Shown here one piece after another: positions 24,427 to 36,900 of a stretch of DNA of 64,000 nucleotides (its first letter is position 1; each line of letters opens with the position of its first letter). The stretch is from Paramacrobiotus metropolitanus (lineage: Eukaryota; Tardigrada; Eutardigrada; Parachela; Macrobiotidae). A model generated the notes under the pieces. The model searched no databases and was not told where the DNA came from. It worked only from the letters and a program-made list of their open reading frames with translations. The DNA lies in assembly GCF_019649055.1 (NCBI RefSeq), contig NW_026570244.1, forward strand, positions 992,001 to 1,056,000, given 5' to 3'. A program made the position numbers and the translations under genes.

Positions 24427-24687
24427 ATGAACGCCTCGCACGTCTGCCTAGTGTGCGCGCTGGTCGTGTTAGCGATCGTGCCGGTGATGCGCGGATTGGA
24501 CCACAACGTGTGCAAGGACTTTGGCGACTGCTGTGACCGCTGCACGCTGGGCGGGGGCCAGGCGACGGACGTGTCCAACAACTGCAACGACTGCTGCAAA
24601 GTGCCCATGGTCGGGCCGGACGGCCGGCGCTGGAAGTTCAACAACGGCCACTGCAGCCCCTCCGGAAGCTGCTGGTGCCGACCGTGA
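24427..24687 (+). CDS. Small secreted cysteine-rich protein (10 Cys)
   Basis: Single-exon, 86 residues. Residues 1-23 are a signal peptide (CLVCALVVLAIVPVMRG). The mature chain of about 63 residues has ten Cys in the order C-x5-CC-x2-C, then C-x2-CC, then C-x6-C-x-C, which would allow five disulfides. The first ATG of the longer open frame lies upstream at about 24283, but the Met at 24427 places the signal core correctly. It resembles no six-Cys arthropod defensin that I know. Candidates are an antimicrobial, protease-inhibitor-like or structural knottin-type peptide. Function unassigned. Confidence 0.65.
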   Translation: MNASHVCLVCALVVLAIVPVMRGLDHNVCKDFGDCCDRCTLGGGQATDVSNNCNDCCKVPMVGPDGRRWKFNNGHCSPSGSCWCRP

Positions 24688-24984
24688 TTCGCTCTGTTTT
24701 TCAATGTATGGAACAAACTGTACAGTGACATCCGTGACAGTGATTTTCAGCATCCGTTTTTGATAATTGTATAAATTTGTATTAGTCTCAGTCAGCACTG
24801 GTCAAGCCCGGCAATTTTCAACACGATAAAAACCTCCACCACTATCCCGTAATAATATCAGCGATCCATCTGGCAGCACACACAAAAACCGTATACAAAT
24901 CTCACAGCTGGCAAATCCATTAGAAAATCCACAAACACCGCGAATAAATAGCTTCTTCTGTATAAATTCCACGTTTCCCCGCGT

Positions 24985-27900
24985 TCAGACGACCCGCAGT
25001 ACGCCGACGCAGCAGGGGCAGTAGGGCGTGTGGTGCAGCGGCCGGTGGGCGGGCGCCGCACCGGCGGCGCTCGGCGGCGTGTGGACGAGGTCGTCCATGT
25101 CTTGCAGCAGCGTCAGGATCGTCGCTTCCGCACCCGCGTCGGCCTCCGCGCCGGCCGCGTGCCCGTTCTCCGCGGGATGGACCGCGGCGTCCGGCGTGTC
25201 GCCCGACTCCACCTCCGCGTGCGGTCGGTGCGGCGGGACTTCCGGCTCGTGCAAGCGGCCGCGCAGCAAACCGGAGAGCTTGGCAATGTTCAGCTGCACA
25301 AACACAACGTGCCAGAAACATTAACACGTTATCCAGACGATGCATACCTTCATGGCTTCGCGCTCCTCCAAGAGACGTTGGATCTGCTGGCTCTTCTCCA
25401 GCTCGCGCTGTTTCTGCAGGGTGCGCTGGTTCTGGTACAGCGCAATGTAGTCGCCTACACGATTGTACAGTTAAAATGGGATTGTGCGAGGGAAAGGTTG
25501 GTTTAAGCTTTCTGACCTATGGTCTCGGTTTCGCCCTGCAGCTGCAGGATGACGTGCTCCAGCTGGTCCACCTGGTCCTGCAGCTCGGCGTTCTGCTTCA
25601 TGGACGCGACGAATTTGTGCTCCAGCGTCTTGTAGGCGCCCACGCGCTCCGTCAGCTCCAACAGCTTCGACTCCTCCTACAAACACCCACAACAGTCAAA
25701 TAAAATAGGTAAAAATCATACATACATTATTCATTTAAAAATTAATAAACAAATTAACCACATATTATCCAATAAATTAATGCTCTTGACACCAATTAAT
25801 GTACCTCCTTGATGCGCAGCGCATTCTTGAGGTAGATGACCTCGGAGTCGGCCTGGATGACGCGGTTCTTGTACAGCTGCATCTCGTCCTCCAGATTGCG
25901 GATCTTCCCCTCGAAGGCCCTGGCGTGGGCGGCCGGCTGCGGTTGCGAGCTGGCCGAGGCCGGCGTATTAACGGGAACGGCCATCTCCGTCTGCGAGTGC
26001 ATCAGGCTCCGACTGGGCGAACGCGGGGCGCCGGAAGCGACGGCGTCGGCCTGCGTGCGCAGTTGGTACGACTGCTCCTTCTCCTGCTGCAGCTCCACCG
26101 TCAGCCCGTCCAGCAGCCGCTTCAGCTCGTGGTTCTGCGAGACGGCGCGGCTCAGCGCCACCTTGTCGCTCTCCACGGAGGCCAGTAAACTGCTGCGGTC
26201 ACTGGCGCTGGCGGCCAGCTGCTCGTTCAGGGCCGTCAGCCGCGCAATTACTTGGCTGTGCTCGTGCAGACGCGCTTCACACTGCTGCAGGGCGTCGCTC
26301 TATAAAATCCCCATAAAAAATATAAGATTCACTAGATTACAGTTAATTTTCAACATTAATCGGTCAGCAATTTGACTGGATAAATTAATTTCATCAACTG
26401 CATCAGCAACAGCTGCGATCACCGTTAGCAGCCGATTCCCTGGGCGGCTGGCATGGACTGACCTTTTGCTGGTTGGCCGACGCCAGTTTAGACTTCTCCT
26501 GCTGCAGTTGGTCCATGAGGCTTTTCTGCTGCGCCGCGGAGTTCAAAAGGAATTCTACCGCACAAATCAAATTCCATTTATGCACGAATATTTGAGTCGA
26601 CGCACTGCTGACCGTTTTCCCGAATTAGGGCTTCCTGTTGCGCTTTGAGCTGCGCGTTCTCCTTGACGGCCTCCTCCGCCTTATCCGCGTCCTCCCGCTC
26701 CGGCATGAGCGGGCGGGCGGCGGCGGCGGCCTGCGCCAGCGCGGCCTGGTAGCGGCCGACGAGGGCGTCCATGTCGCGGCGCAGCGCGGCCATCTCCTGC
26801 TGGTACTCCTGCACCTTCCACTCCAGCGCCTTCTTATCGCGCTGCAGACTCTCCACCTGCTCCTGCTCGCGCGAGTCGGCGGCGCCGCGCTGCCACACCC
26901 GCTGAGATTCCACATCGCTCAGGCGCTGCTCCAGCCGTTTCGTCTCCGCATCCTGCGCAAAAGACCGCATTGTGGTCTGACGATCAAAAATACCGGAAAA
27001 AGAAGGGATATACCTTGAGGTTGAGCTTCTTCCTGGCCTCGAAGAGCTCATCGCGCATTGTCTCCACCGTCTTCTCCGACTGCTCGGCGACCAGCCGGAG
27101 ATCGGCGATCTGGCGGGTGTAGCGTTCTGTCTGCTCGTGGAAGTTGTGGCTGGTGTGCTCGCTGATAAACACGCCACGTTAACCGTTGACTGCAGCCAGT
27201 ACCGAGAATATTACCGACGTACCCGTTCATCTGTGTCTCGTTCAGTCGGCGCTCGCATTCGGTGAGCGTGAGGCGCAGTTCGGCCAGCTTGTTGGCGTAC
27301 CCCTCGGCCTCGACGGCCTTCTTCTTGGCCATGTGGTCGGCGCGGGTGAGGGCCGCCTGCAGCTCCGTCTTCTCCGCCACCAGGATCCCGATCGTCTGAA
27401 TGTGTCCCTGCCAACCGCCATTTCCCCATAATTCATCACTCAACGAACAAATAATTTATTCCCACGCACCGCACACCAATATCTCACGATTATTTTTAAT
27501 TTATTACGACTGTTTTTATGTATATCCATATAAGCGGCACGACGGAAAGTACTGAACAGACTCACGTTGAGCTGCTCGCGGAGGTTGTGGTGTTCGCGAA
27601 GGAGGCGGGAGTCGACGCTGGAGCGCTCCCGGTCCAGTTCCTGCCGCAGTCGCTGGATGGTCTCGCGCTGCAGAATGCACACAGAAACAGTCCGTACAAT
27701 TGCCGTTAACGCATTTATTCGTTCACGCTGTATATGGTCAGTTGAATGGCAGGTGCATAAGTTACCATTTCATCCGTGCCGGCCTGCGAGAAGAGCGCTA
27801 CCTCGGGCCGGTGGTTGGCCAGACCGTCTTCCGCGGGATTACTGCGCTGGCTCAACTGCCGCAATAAATCTCTCCTGCAAGTAATCAAAAATTAAACTAT

Positions 27901-28742
27901 ACTGCAAGTCAGCCGTAGTAAAACCAAATAATTTACAAATATACTGCAAAACACCACAACAATGGCAAAGAAAAATTTCAATAAAGACAACAACGCAAGA
28001 ACAATTCACGAACTGCAATACTGTAACCTAAGAAAACAGAAATATTTACTCAGGACTTAATCACGTATTGAAACCTAAGAAACAATACTTTACAAAAATA
28101 CCAGGAAAGAGGTCAGAAATAATATTATAAAATTCCTTTCATTATCTAAAAAAAAGCAGCATGAGAAACGATTCGGGAATCATAACAGTAAAATTATTGT
28201 CTATTCTGTAAGCAGTGCACATCATGAGGATTGATTGCGGTAATTGATTATTCCAATGTGGAATTTTATTTGGATTTTCTGTAGGAAATTGTTCTTACAT
28301 TTCGCCGTTTTCCCCTATGGATGCGCGCGGCGATGCGCCGTCGACACTCCGCGCTGGCTGGGGAATGTGGCTGGTAGGGATGGACAAGGGCAGGACAGGC
28401 GCGCTGACCGGGGCGCCCCCCGCGAAGGCCCCCGCCCCCGCGAGGGAGTCCAGCGAGGGCGAGGAGCGGCCCGACAAGCCCGACACAGACAGCTCCTCCG
28501 CCGTCTCCGACACGTTGTCCGCGGTGTCCTGCGCCGTGGCCTTCTTCTTGCGGAACTTGTTCAACTGCACAGCCATACATTTACATTACAAACTGCCCCA
28601 GAGTGATGCAAACTGAGAAGCAAGTCCAACGACGCACCTTCTGTCGCGCCAAGGAGAGCCGCGCATCGCGCTCCTCCCCCGCCGTCGCGCGACCCTCCGC
28701 GCCGTCCGACGACGCTAACTTGGCCAATTCCGAGTAGGACAT
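24985..28742 (-). CDS. GOLGA2: Golgin subfamily A member 2 (GM130)
   Basis: Twelve exons: 28742-28638, 28564-28299, 27874-27766, 27667-27566, 27407-27223, 27161-27014, 26952-26613, 26554-26463, 26299-25805, 25676-25517, 25454-25348 and 25293-24985, all phase-compatible, 805 residues. GM130 is a cis-Golgi coiled-coil tether that binds p115 through a basic N-terminus and GRASP65 through its C-terminal tail. Seen here: a basic segment RQKLNKFRKKK (about residues 33-43), a long Gln/Glu/Leu heptad-rich rod, and the diagnostic block LEHVILQLQGETETIGDY (about 651-670) next to IALYQNQR, nearly the vertebrate GM130 sequence. The tail has ILTLLQDM and ends TPYCPCCVGVLRVV, a hydrophobic end where the family carries its GRASP PDZ ligand. 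It is head-to-head with the ARM-repeat gene, start codons about 920 bases apart. Confidence 0.92.
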
Positions 28743-29660
28743 GATGTCGCCAAGAGAAGCAATCAGGAGGGAATAGCAGCCGCAGTACTCTACGAGAACT
28801 CAGGACAAAATGTGTTCGCGCTCCTTGGCTTCCAGCTAGCGAAAAGCTCAGCTGCTCGTCGTCATAAGAATCCTCGTGCTTCCCATCCCGCACGCACCGC
28901 ACATCTACCTTGTATCAGGAACGTTAACATGCACGCACCATCAGTATTATGCATAAGGATCTCAAGTGGTCAGTGGAAGAAAATCCCAATTTCTTTGCAA
29001 TCAAAGTACTCTAGGAAAAGAGTCGTGACAAATATTTTTTAGATTAGACAAACAGATGGCAGACAGAAGCTGCTGTGTTTAGCAAGCTGTACACGTTGCA
29101 TACAGAAATACACGTGCTGCTCAGGAAATGTGAGTACGTAGCAGTCACCCGTTAGCAGTTCGTCCACGCCACCAGTGGCGTGCCGAAGTCTGCACCGTGC
29201 GTAGCAAACGTTGGGGGGCAAGGATTTCCTTCATGTTTCTTTTCCAGTTTTCCAGCATTTCGATTTTCGGTCCAGTATTGAGTATTAAGTAATTATTTTT
29301 AAATTGAATAAATTCTAATTCCTGATGAATCAGGATGATAGATGATTGTAACATTAATATTAAATTATAATTTATCATCTGAAATAAAAATTAATGCAAC
29401 ATTCCGGAACACTGTGTTTAATCTTGTTCCTGTTTTAATATGACCATCCTATAGCTGAAACGATCTTGTGGAGTTGTAAAAGTAGCAGTACTGAGAGTAC
29501 AGTACTCTTGGCAGAATTCGATCATAATTTACTATGGCTCTGATGGTGGATTTCAAATTGGTGATTTCTCCTTGAAATAATCTGACCTTACTAACTGTCG
29601 TTGCGCTAATCTGACTGGAGGGTCTTGTTGATTGTTTGGCGCTGTGAAGAAGCAGTGCGG
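28743..29660. other. Bidirectional intergenic region GOLGA2 / ARM-repeat gene
   Basis: About 0.9 kb. I looked for an upstream exon carrying an importin-beta-binding domain for the plus-strand gene and found none. No TATA box stands out. Confidence 0.4.
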
Positions 29661-31664
29661 ATGGAGGCGCGTCGCCTGGACGCGGACGAGGCCCTGCAGC
29701 GATGCCTGGTCCGCATGCGCTCCCCCAACCTGGCCCACCAATACCAAGGCCTGCAGAATCTCAGGTAGACTGTCCTCAGTGTCCTGCATTCAGCCAGATC
29801 CAGCAAAAGTACGTGTAACTCTTCCCTGCAGAAATCTGCTGCAAGCGCATGACTGCTCGCCACGCCACCTGCTCAAGACCAACGCACTGCCGCTGTTAGT
29901 GGACGTGCTGGGACCCCATGTCGAGTAAGCCCATCTGTTTTCTTCCAGAATTACTATCCAATTAATTAAATTTTTTTTCAAATTTTTATTGCTTGTGTTT
30001 GAGTATTTTTTGGATTTTAACATGCTCGTTGCAGTGAGAGCCTGCAGCTGGAAGCGGCGTGGATCGTGACATTCCTGACGGCCAGCGACGCTGCATGCTG
30101 TCTACCCCTCGTGGCGGACGGCGCGCTGCACGCCCTGCTGGAGCAGCTGGACTCGGCGCACCTGCCGGTGGTGCGGCAGGCCGCCGGCGCCCTGGCCAAC
30201 CTGCTGGCCGACGACGCCGAGCTGCGCTGTGTCGCGCTGCAGGCCGGCCTCCTGGGGCGGTTGCGCGTGCTGCTGCAGGCCGCCACGCCGCGGCCGGTGC
30301 TGCGCCTCCTCAGCTGGCTGCTGCTCACCCTCGCCCGCCCCTCCCCGCCGCCCCTGCCCCTGGAGGTGGTCGAGGAGGTCCTGCCCAAGCTCTTGTGGAT
30401 GTCCTCGCTCGACGATCACACGGTGATTTTAAAATATAAATAAATGGAAGAAAACGTTTTCTGCCGGTTTTGCTGACAATGCAGTACTTTCCTTTAAATA
30501 CAGGTGCGGATTAATGCCATTTGGAGTTTGACGTACTTGTCGGAATCGTCGACGGAGACGGCGCAGCGTCTTGGTCAGGACGACAAGATCGTGGTGTTGG
30601 TGAAGAATGTGTCGGTGAAAGAGCGGAATCAGTGCCTGGTCGGTTGCTGCATTTTCCTTTCATTCTGCTGACTTTTTCAACGAGGTTATTCGCAGTTTCC
30701 CTCGCTTCGGCTGCTGGCCAGCCTCTTGTGGGCCCTCCAGGGCGACGATCTCGTCCCCTTCTGCGACTGCATTCCCAAACTGGCCCACGTGCTCAACAAC
30801 ACCAACCGCCAGCTGCAAAAGGTACCGGAAAAGAAAATGAGCAATAAATCATTCAATAAAATCCAATAAATTGTAAAATATGTATATTTATTTGTAAAAT
30901 AAATTAATTATGTTGTCTTATGGCGGATGCAGTTGGCGCTGGTGTGTCTGGAGCGGATGGCCACAAACTGCGCGCTGGGCGCGCTGAAGATCGTGGGGAT
31001 TCCGGGTCTCTTGCGGCAGACGATTGCCCATGTACACAACGTACGTGTGCAACGTTTCCCCCACGCTGATGGTAGTAATCAATGCCGGGAGTGTTGAATC
31101 GTAGAGAAAAGACGGCAGTGTGTCGCTGGAGGCCGTGCAGATCGTGGGGCGCATCGTGCAGTCGGGCACGAGGGAGCAGCTGGCGGCGGTGCTGGAGGCG
31201 GGGGCCCTCGAGGCGCTGGCGGCGGCGCTGGTCACCCGCGACACGGCCACGCTGCGCCGCGTGCTGACAGTGTTGGACCAACTAGTGCAGCTGCTGGCCG
31301 AATGCGGCCTCTCAGGGACGGTGCGCGGTCGCCTGCAGGCGTCGCTCGGTGCGTATTAAAAGGGAACGGTTTCGATTAATCTCCGTTGTTTGAATGGAGT
31401 CAATGCACTAGCGATAAGTAGTAATTTATTAGGTAGTTCTTTTGGTGTTTATTAGATTAATTAATCTGCCTTTGTATTGATGTAGGCTTGGTGCATCTGG
31501 AGAATCTGCAGTGCTCGGACGACGAGGTCGTGCATAAGGCGGCCTGCGCCACGCTGGACCAGCTCTTCCACGCCGCCGACGCGGTAAGCATCCATCCCCG
31601 CCATTTGATCGTTTCCACGGCTTTTGAAGCATTTGTGATTCTTGTGTGCTAGAGTGAAATTTGA
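29661..31664 (+). CDS. Divergent importin-alpha-like ARM-repeat protein (TMCO6-like)
   Basis: Nine exons: 29661-29764, 29832-29924, 30035-30422, 30504-30638, 30696-30821, 30933-31040, 31105-31348, 31486-31583 and 31653-31664, about 435 residues. Consecutive armadillo repeats align in order with importin-alpha: LQLEAAWIVTFLTA, VVRQAAGALANLL, LRLLSWLLLTLARPSPPP, VRINAIWSLTYLSES, LEAVQIVGRIVQSG and a C-terminal HLENLQCSDDEVVHKA block. Importin-alpha binds nuclear localisation signals through a ladder of Trp-x3-Asn pairs. Here most pairs are broken (Asn to Phe, Thr or Arg). No importin-beta-binding domain is visible before the first Met, though a missed 5' exon is possible because the frame stays open upstream to 29610. 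It may be a TMCO6-type relative that no longer carries classical cargo. The last mini-exon is the least certain. Confidence 0.75.
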
Positions 31665-32383
31665 ATTGGTACTCTGGATTGTCTGGCATCGGTGTGGAGA
31701 ATAAGACACCGGAAATGGAGATTTTCCCGATTTTTGGGCAATACTCGGTGAATGCGCTACGCACATGTACGCTCGGCAGTCGGCAGGTAGTATTTGTTGT
31801 ACCCCTGCATGTTCTCTTTTAGCCGGATTATTTCTCGAGTTTAATTTGTAATTTTGTCGATCTGATTTTTTTTACAAACTGTGTACATTAAATTAAACTT
31901 ATGTGGATGTGCGTGGCATGAGCTTATCTGTAGTCTGTACATCGGCGGTTGTGCTGGTATTTCTTGTTATAATATTGGAATTTTGAATTTGAAACTTAAC
32001 TGAATTGCCTGCATGAGTAGAAGTACTCGTACTGAATTACAATAACCGTTCACAAGTGTTGTAACCCACAGATGATGTTTCGACAGTGCCTAAAGTTTAA
32101 AAGTTAGCCACTGCTTTTTACTGGCTTTATAGCCTTTTTTGCTACAGTAATATTTCTACGCGATACGTATGTATATGTATGTGCGCCCTGCGCCGGCTGG
32201 CAGTGGCGACTTGGAATTCCGTCATTTCCGTGCTGATACATGTATTTGTGATCGCGTAATAATGCACATGGATGTTGAACGATACAAACAGCATATGTAC
32301 AGCTGGAGCATGTTACGAAATCATACTATTACCGGGAAGATATCCGGCCCCGTATCGGTTGTATTTGTGACGCCAAAAGCTGA
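31665..32383. other. Intergenic with a duplicated non-coding repeat
   Basis: Blocks at 32055-32150 and 32175-32250 are similar to 37955-38040 and 38583-38630 (for example CACAGATGATGTTTCGACAG against CACAGATGGTGTTTCGATAG). No coding exon seen. Confidence 0.5.
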
Positions 32384-32599
32384 CTAGTCCAGCTCACACT
32401 GGTAGGGCTTCTTGTTGGCCAGTGCAGTATGCACATGTGAGCTGGCATTGGCGCAGTCATCAGGCTGGCCGGAAGGGGTGGGGCAGGCGCAGACTGCCGA
32501 GGTTGGCGACCTGCGCAGGTATCCGAATGCGCCCGGTCCACCGTCGGCCGCAGTGCAACGCAGCGATCCATCTGCGGTGGACTGGACAAAACTGGTCAC
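32384..32599 (-). other. Possible Cys-containing coding remnant (uncertain)
   Basis: The minus strand has a short open frame with six Cys near its end (LRCTAAD, VCACPTPSGQ, YQCELD, stop). A CAG acceptor candidate lies at its 5' side, and GC content is coding-like. No partner exon or domain was recognised. It could be a terminal exon of a small secreted protein or chance. Confidence 0.2.
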
Positions 32600-32799
32600 T
32601 GGTCACCGTCTGCTGCCGTATGGCTGGGATAACGGAAGCAACAGGTGAAGTGCCAGACGGCGCTGCAGCACATGTCTCCGGACGAGGGGCAAACACTGAC
32701 TTAGGGCATGGTAACTGGGCCGAACTATTGTATTAGCACAAGCCAGTCACCAGTTCAACTTCGAAACAAAAGCATAGTACGTTACAACAATAAGATTTC

Positions 32800-33600
32800 C
32801 TTTAAATTTTCCATTCCGTCCATGGTCTCGAGTGCGGAGGCCGCGTTGGATTTCGATGGATGGGCGTTGGCGCAGAAGTTCGAGTATGCAAGGTTCGCCT
32901 GTGTGCTGCTGTAGCCGCTTCCCGATTGCCAGATGCAGACTTTCCCCATGGCCCGTGAGTTTCAAAAACTAGTGGGGCAAAAATGTATCTGCCTTGGAGA
33001 TACGCGTCCAATCGGGTTTTCTTGTCTTCAACATGGGCAGCGGCGGAACCCGCGGTAGCGGAAGTGAGCTTAATGTGAGACCGAGCGACAGTGTCTACGC
33101 AGGTCACATCCCATGCTAAGCACATTCCGCGTTTCCATGCCAATGCGGTGCATCCGTCCGGGCGACGATCGGAAGCATGGGATGTGCCGCGGGGTTCGAG
33201 TTTCGCTGGTATGCCCCCTGAAACCAAAGAACGGCATACGATGCTGTTCAATTAACCCGCTGTTGCGAGCATCCCTTCCGGCGGAGTACGTGCAGGGTCA
33301 ACCCATGCCCACTAATTTGTGGCATTTCGCGCATGAAATGTGGCTCACAAATTACTGCGCCCAGCCTCAGCCCGACCGATATCTGCAAGGCGTCGCCGTC
33401 TAGGTGGTTGCCGATGTGTGCTGAAGGTAAGGCATTCAACCAAATACCGGCTTCGGGTTTGGATTGTGCAAGGAGACGGGCTTTATTGGTTTCCTCGTTT
33501 CGGAATACTTCCGGCAGGGTTGACAGCGATGCATTGCAGAGTGGCACGTCCCATGTTCGCTGTGCTGTGGGCCGAACTGGCAAGGCAGCTGTACAGCTGG
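32800..33600 (-). mobile_element. Retrotransposon relic, RT C-terminus and endonuclease-like domain
   Basis: Minus-strand frames follow the element of 1-1293 in order: WLNALPSAHIGNHLDGD...LQISVGLRLGA, a degraded zinc motif, RRPDG...KRGMCLAWDVTC, ATAGSAAAHVEDKK, FETHGPWG and IGKRLQQHTGE. At least two frame changes (near 33250 and 32960) kill it. It lies 350 bases downstream of the F-box-like family gene and in the same orientation. The nucleotide match to 7.1-7.5 kb (reverse complement) is strong. Confidence 0.7.
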
Positions 33601-33950
33601 ACGCGAATCAGTCCACCATCTGCCACATGGACGATAGAACTAACAGCGTTATACTGTTGAACTGCACCACTGCCGACGACGTCAGCTGGACGTCCGCCCA
33701 GGGCGGCGAGTCAGGAGCAGCGGGGTCCACCGGTTCCGTGCTGCAACAAGCAGGATTCAGAACGCTAATCAGGGATTCAGTAATCAGCCGCTAGCAGACT
33801 ACCGTAGGAGTTAGTGATTTCCTAATGGCCTTGAACAGTATTAATAATCGTACAAGTACGTACAATAAACAAGCGTCTATAGTACAGTATTTAATTAATA
33901 ATGCTACTGATAATAAGAGTAGCGAGGCTAAGCGAGGCGGGCGTCGCGAC

Positions 33951-36900
33951 TCACAAGCGCAGCAGGTAGCGGACAGACTCCCAGAAGCGACTCCGGTCTG
34001 CCGGCTCCACGGAGTCCCAGTACGCTCCCAACGCGGTCACCGTGCGCAGCAGGTCCGGCAAGGGCGGTGACGGCGGGAGGTGCTGCATGATGGCCGCCAA
34101 CATGGTGTTGTAATTGGCAGTGACGCCGTGGCAGCAGTCCAGCCGCAGAATGGGCACGCTGACCACCAGCGCCGGCAAGCTGCGGCCAAAGGGCGGCCGC
34201 CAGCGATAAGTACGCGGGATGTACACCCCGGGGGCGCCCATGGCAAACTCGTACAGCATGTTGTTCATGGCGTAGTCGACCAGCAGCAGCTGTGCACACA
34301 CTTCCGACAGAGGCGTCAAGCAGCGCAGCGCTCGCTTAGAGAACCACCCGCCCAGCTCGTACTCCACGACGCAGCGGTGCATTAGGATGCGCTGCAGTTG
34401 CTGGCCGGTGCAAGCGATGCGCACCAGATTGCTCAGAACAGCGATATCGTAATCCGTACTGGTCTCGTTGTTGCTGTGCACGTGCAAGCCCGGCGTCCAG
34501 CGGGTCCACACCAGGCTGCGCACGCTGCCACCCAAGGCGTACTGCAACAAACGGCCCAGCCGGAACATCTCGCTGTCCTTGTCCACGCTCTCCACGCGCA
34601 GACCCATGTCGACAATAACCAGTGCCGGTTTCCAGCCGACCAACACGTCGTTCCATACTGGACTCACTCTGCAATCGAAAATGCGCCACTCTCAACATAC
34701 CGTAATACTTCAACTTGCGGGAAGCTTGGCAAAATGCGGCACAATAATTATCGCATTCCCGAACTGCACGCGGTCGTTTCGAGTTGCAGTGATCGCGATC
34801 GCAACACGCAGACGTTGTCAATGCTGAATAAACAGTCAACTATGCACCTTCTTAGTTTGGCCTGGCTCACCGCATCCGCCAGCTCAAAGACTTGCGCAAG
34901 GACTTCCAGTGGTAAGGACTGGACTTGCACTCCTTGGTCGGAAACTGGAAATACGTATTTCACCTCGGTAAGCACCAGCAGAAAACGGCACTGCACTACC
35001 AGCTACCAGGACAAGTACAGTCATAATCCGTTTCTTATTTTTTTGCCAGTTAAAATCTTGTGAAAATTTTTCGTGTCACAGGTTGCAGAACATGCTGCAG
35101 ATCATCTCGTGGCCATTCTTTCACGTATGGGCGTTTTGAATATTGGCAACTGTTTTTATTTAGACTTTAGAGGAATACCTCTTCGTTTAATGATAAAGCA
35201 GTTGTGGACATGCTGCTTGCGCTGGACGAGTTGCTGCAGTCCGCGCACCTTGTAACAAAAAAATCCCGGTTTTTAATTTCATGTTAATGAGCAGTTTCGT
35301 TAAAATTTTTGGTTGCGTGTAGGGTCGCAACAAGAAAGGCGGGTTTTACTTCAAAATGTAACTAATACATTGCCCTTCCAAAATAAGATTGAAACAGATT
35401 AGCTTTTAAAGAGCTGGTCAGAAATTTGCTTTCAAAAACCCTTCTTGCGGATTTCATGAGATTACTCGTGTGGAGTTTCCGTTATTCCGTGCACTGGTCA
35501 AAGCCGATTGATAGAATATGTATTGCCATTCCTTATACTAAAAAGCACGAAACAACCCCTCTACCCAAAACATTAACGTGAGATAAATTATTCTAATTAC
35601 ATCCGATGTACCTCGTATCATCATTACTTTTGTTCCACGTTTAAGTTTTGCTGGCGTAAGTACTTTTACGTATTTCTGCGGTGTCCTTTTACGAATAATC
35701 CTACATGAATTTTTTTAAATTAGTTAATTCACACGATACACGATGGATACGGGATACCCACGAACACTGAAAACGGCAGGATACACAGAGAATACGTCTT
35801 ACAGAATGTAGCTGAGAAGCAGCAATTTTTAATTTCGGAATGGGTAAGTAATTTCTAGTATTGTTTTCCCTTCCAGGACATCCTCGAAATCTACTCAATT
35901 TTTCAAAATAATTCATAAAAGAGTTCAGTCTTAAGAAAATCTTTGTTTGACTTAAAATTTCTACGTTAAAAACATTGCCCTTTCGAATGAAACTAAGATA
36001 ATGACACTCAAGTAAGTATTGGACGGATCCCGTGCACAATCGTAAAGTAGATCGATATTTTGTTCAGCCACCCGGTATGTATCCTCTCGTATCGCTTCCG
36101 ATCCTATCACTCTCTGCTCGTGATCGGAGATCACCTGGGGCAACTCGTCTATCAGATGATCGGAGATCATCTGGGGCAACTCGGCAACTTACGCGGGAAA
36201 AATATTTTCGAAACTGTTCGCATGAGATTTGTAAACAGGCGTTGGCCAGAGCAGTAACGGTATGTACATACTTCTACCCGTAATGTTCATATTAATAAAT
36301 TACATAATAAACCACAGTAATACATAATAAAATACATACATAATAAACCGCAGTAATTACATAATAAACCACAGTATCTGTACTGTGTAGTTTCAAGTAA
36401 ATTGATATGCTTACAGTTCGCCGGTGGCACGGCTGGAATCCAGGGCGCTAGCGACGGTAAACGATCTGCCAGCGCTCCACTGTCGAGAAGTCGGCGGAGG
36501 CCGCGCTGCAGCAGTTCTGCAGTCCAGAAAGAGACGTGGTATTCCCAGCATATAATCCGCACAGAGTCTCTCTGAACCCGAAAGTAGAATCGGTTATCGT
36601 ATCCGCCGACATAATGGTAGCGGCCCGGCCTAGACTGCAGATCGTGGCGCGAGTGCTTCACTTCGTAGTGGAGGCGGTTCTCGTCGATGCTGTAGCCGAG
36701 AGGAGTGTCATCTCCTGCATCCATAGCTAGGGGTAGGGCCAGGACATATTTGGCGTAGAGTCCCTGCCGTCGGCAGCGGCCCGCCAGGGGCTGCGACGGC
36801 AGCCGTCCCGCTAGCTGCACGAGGTGAACCAGATGCCGACGAGCGCCGCTCGTCGTCGCCACGTAACACACCCGACAACGGCTGCCCCACACCAACACAC

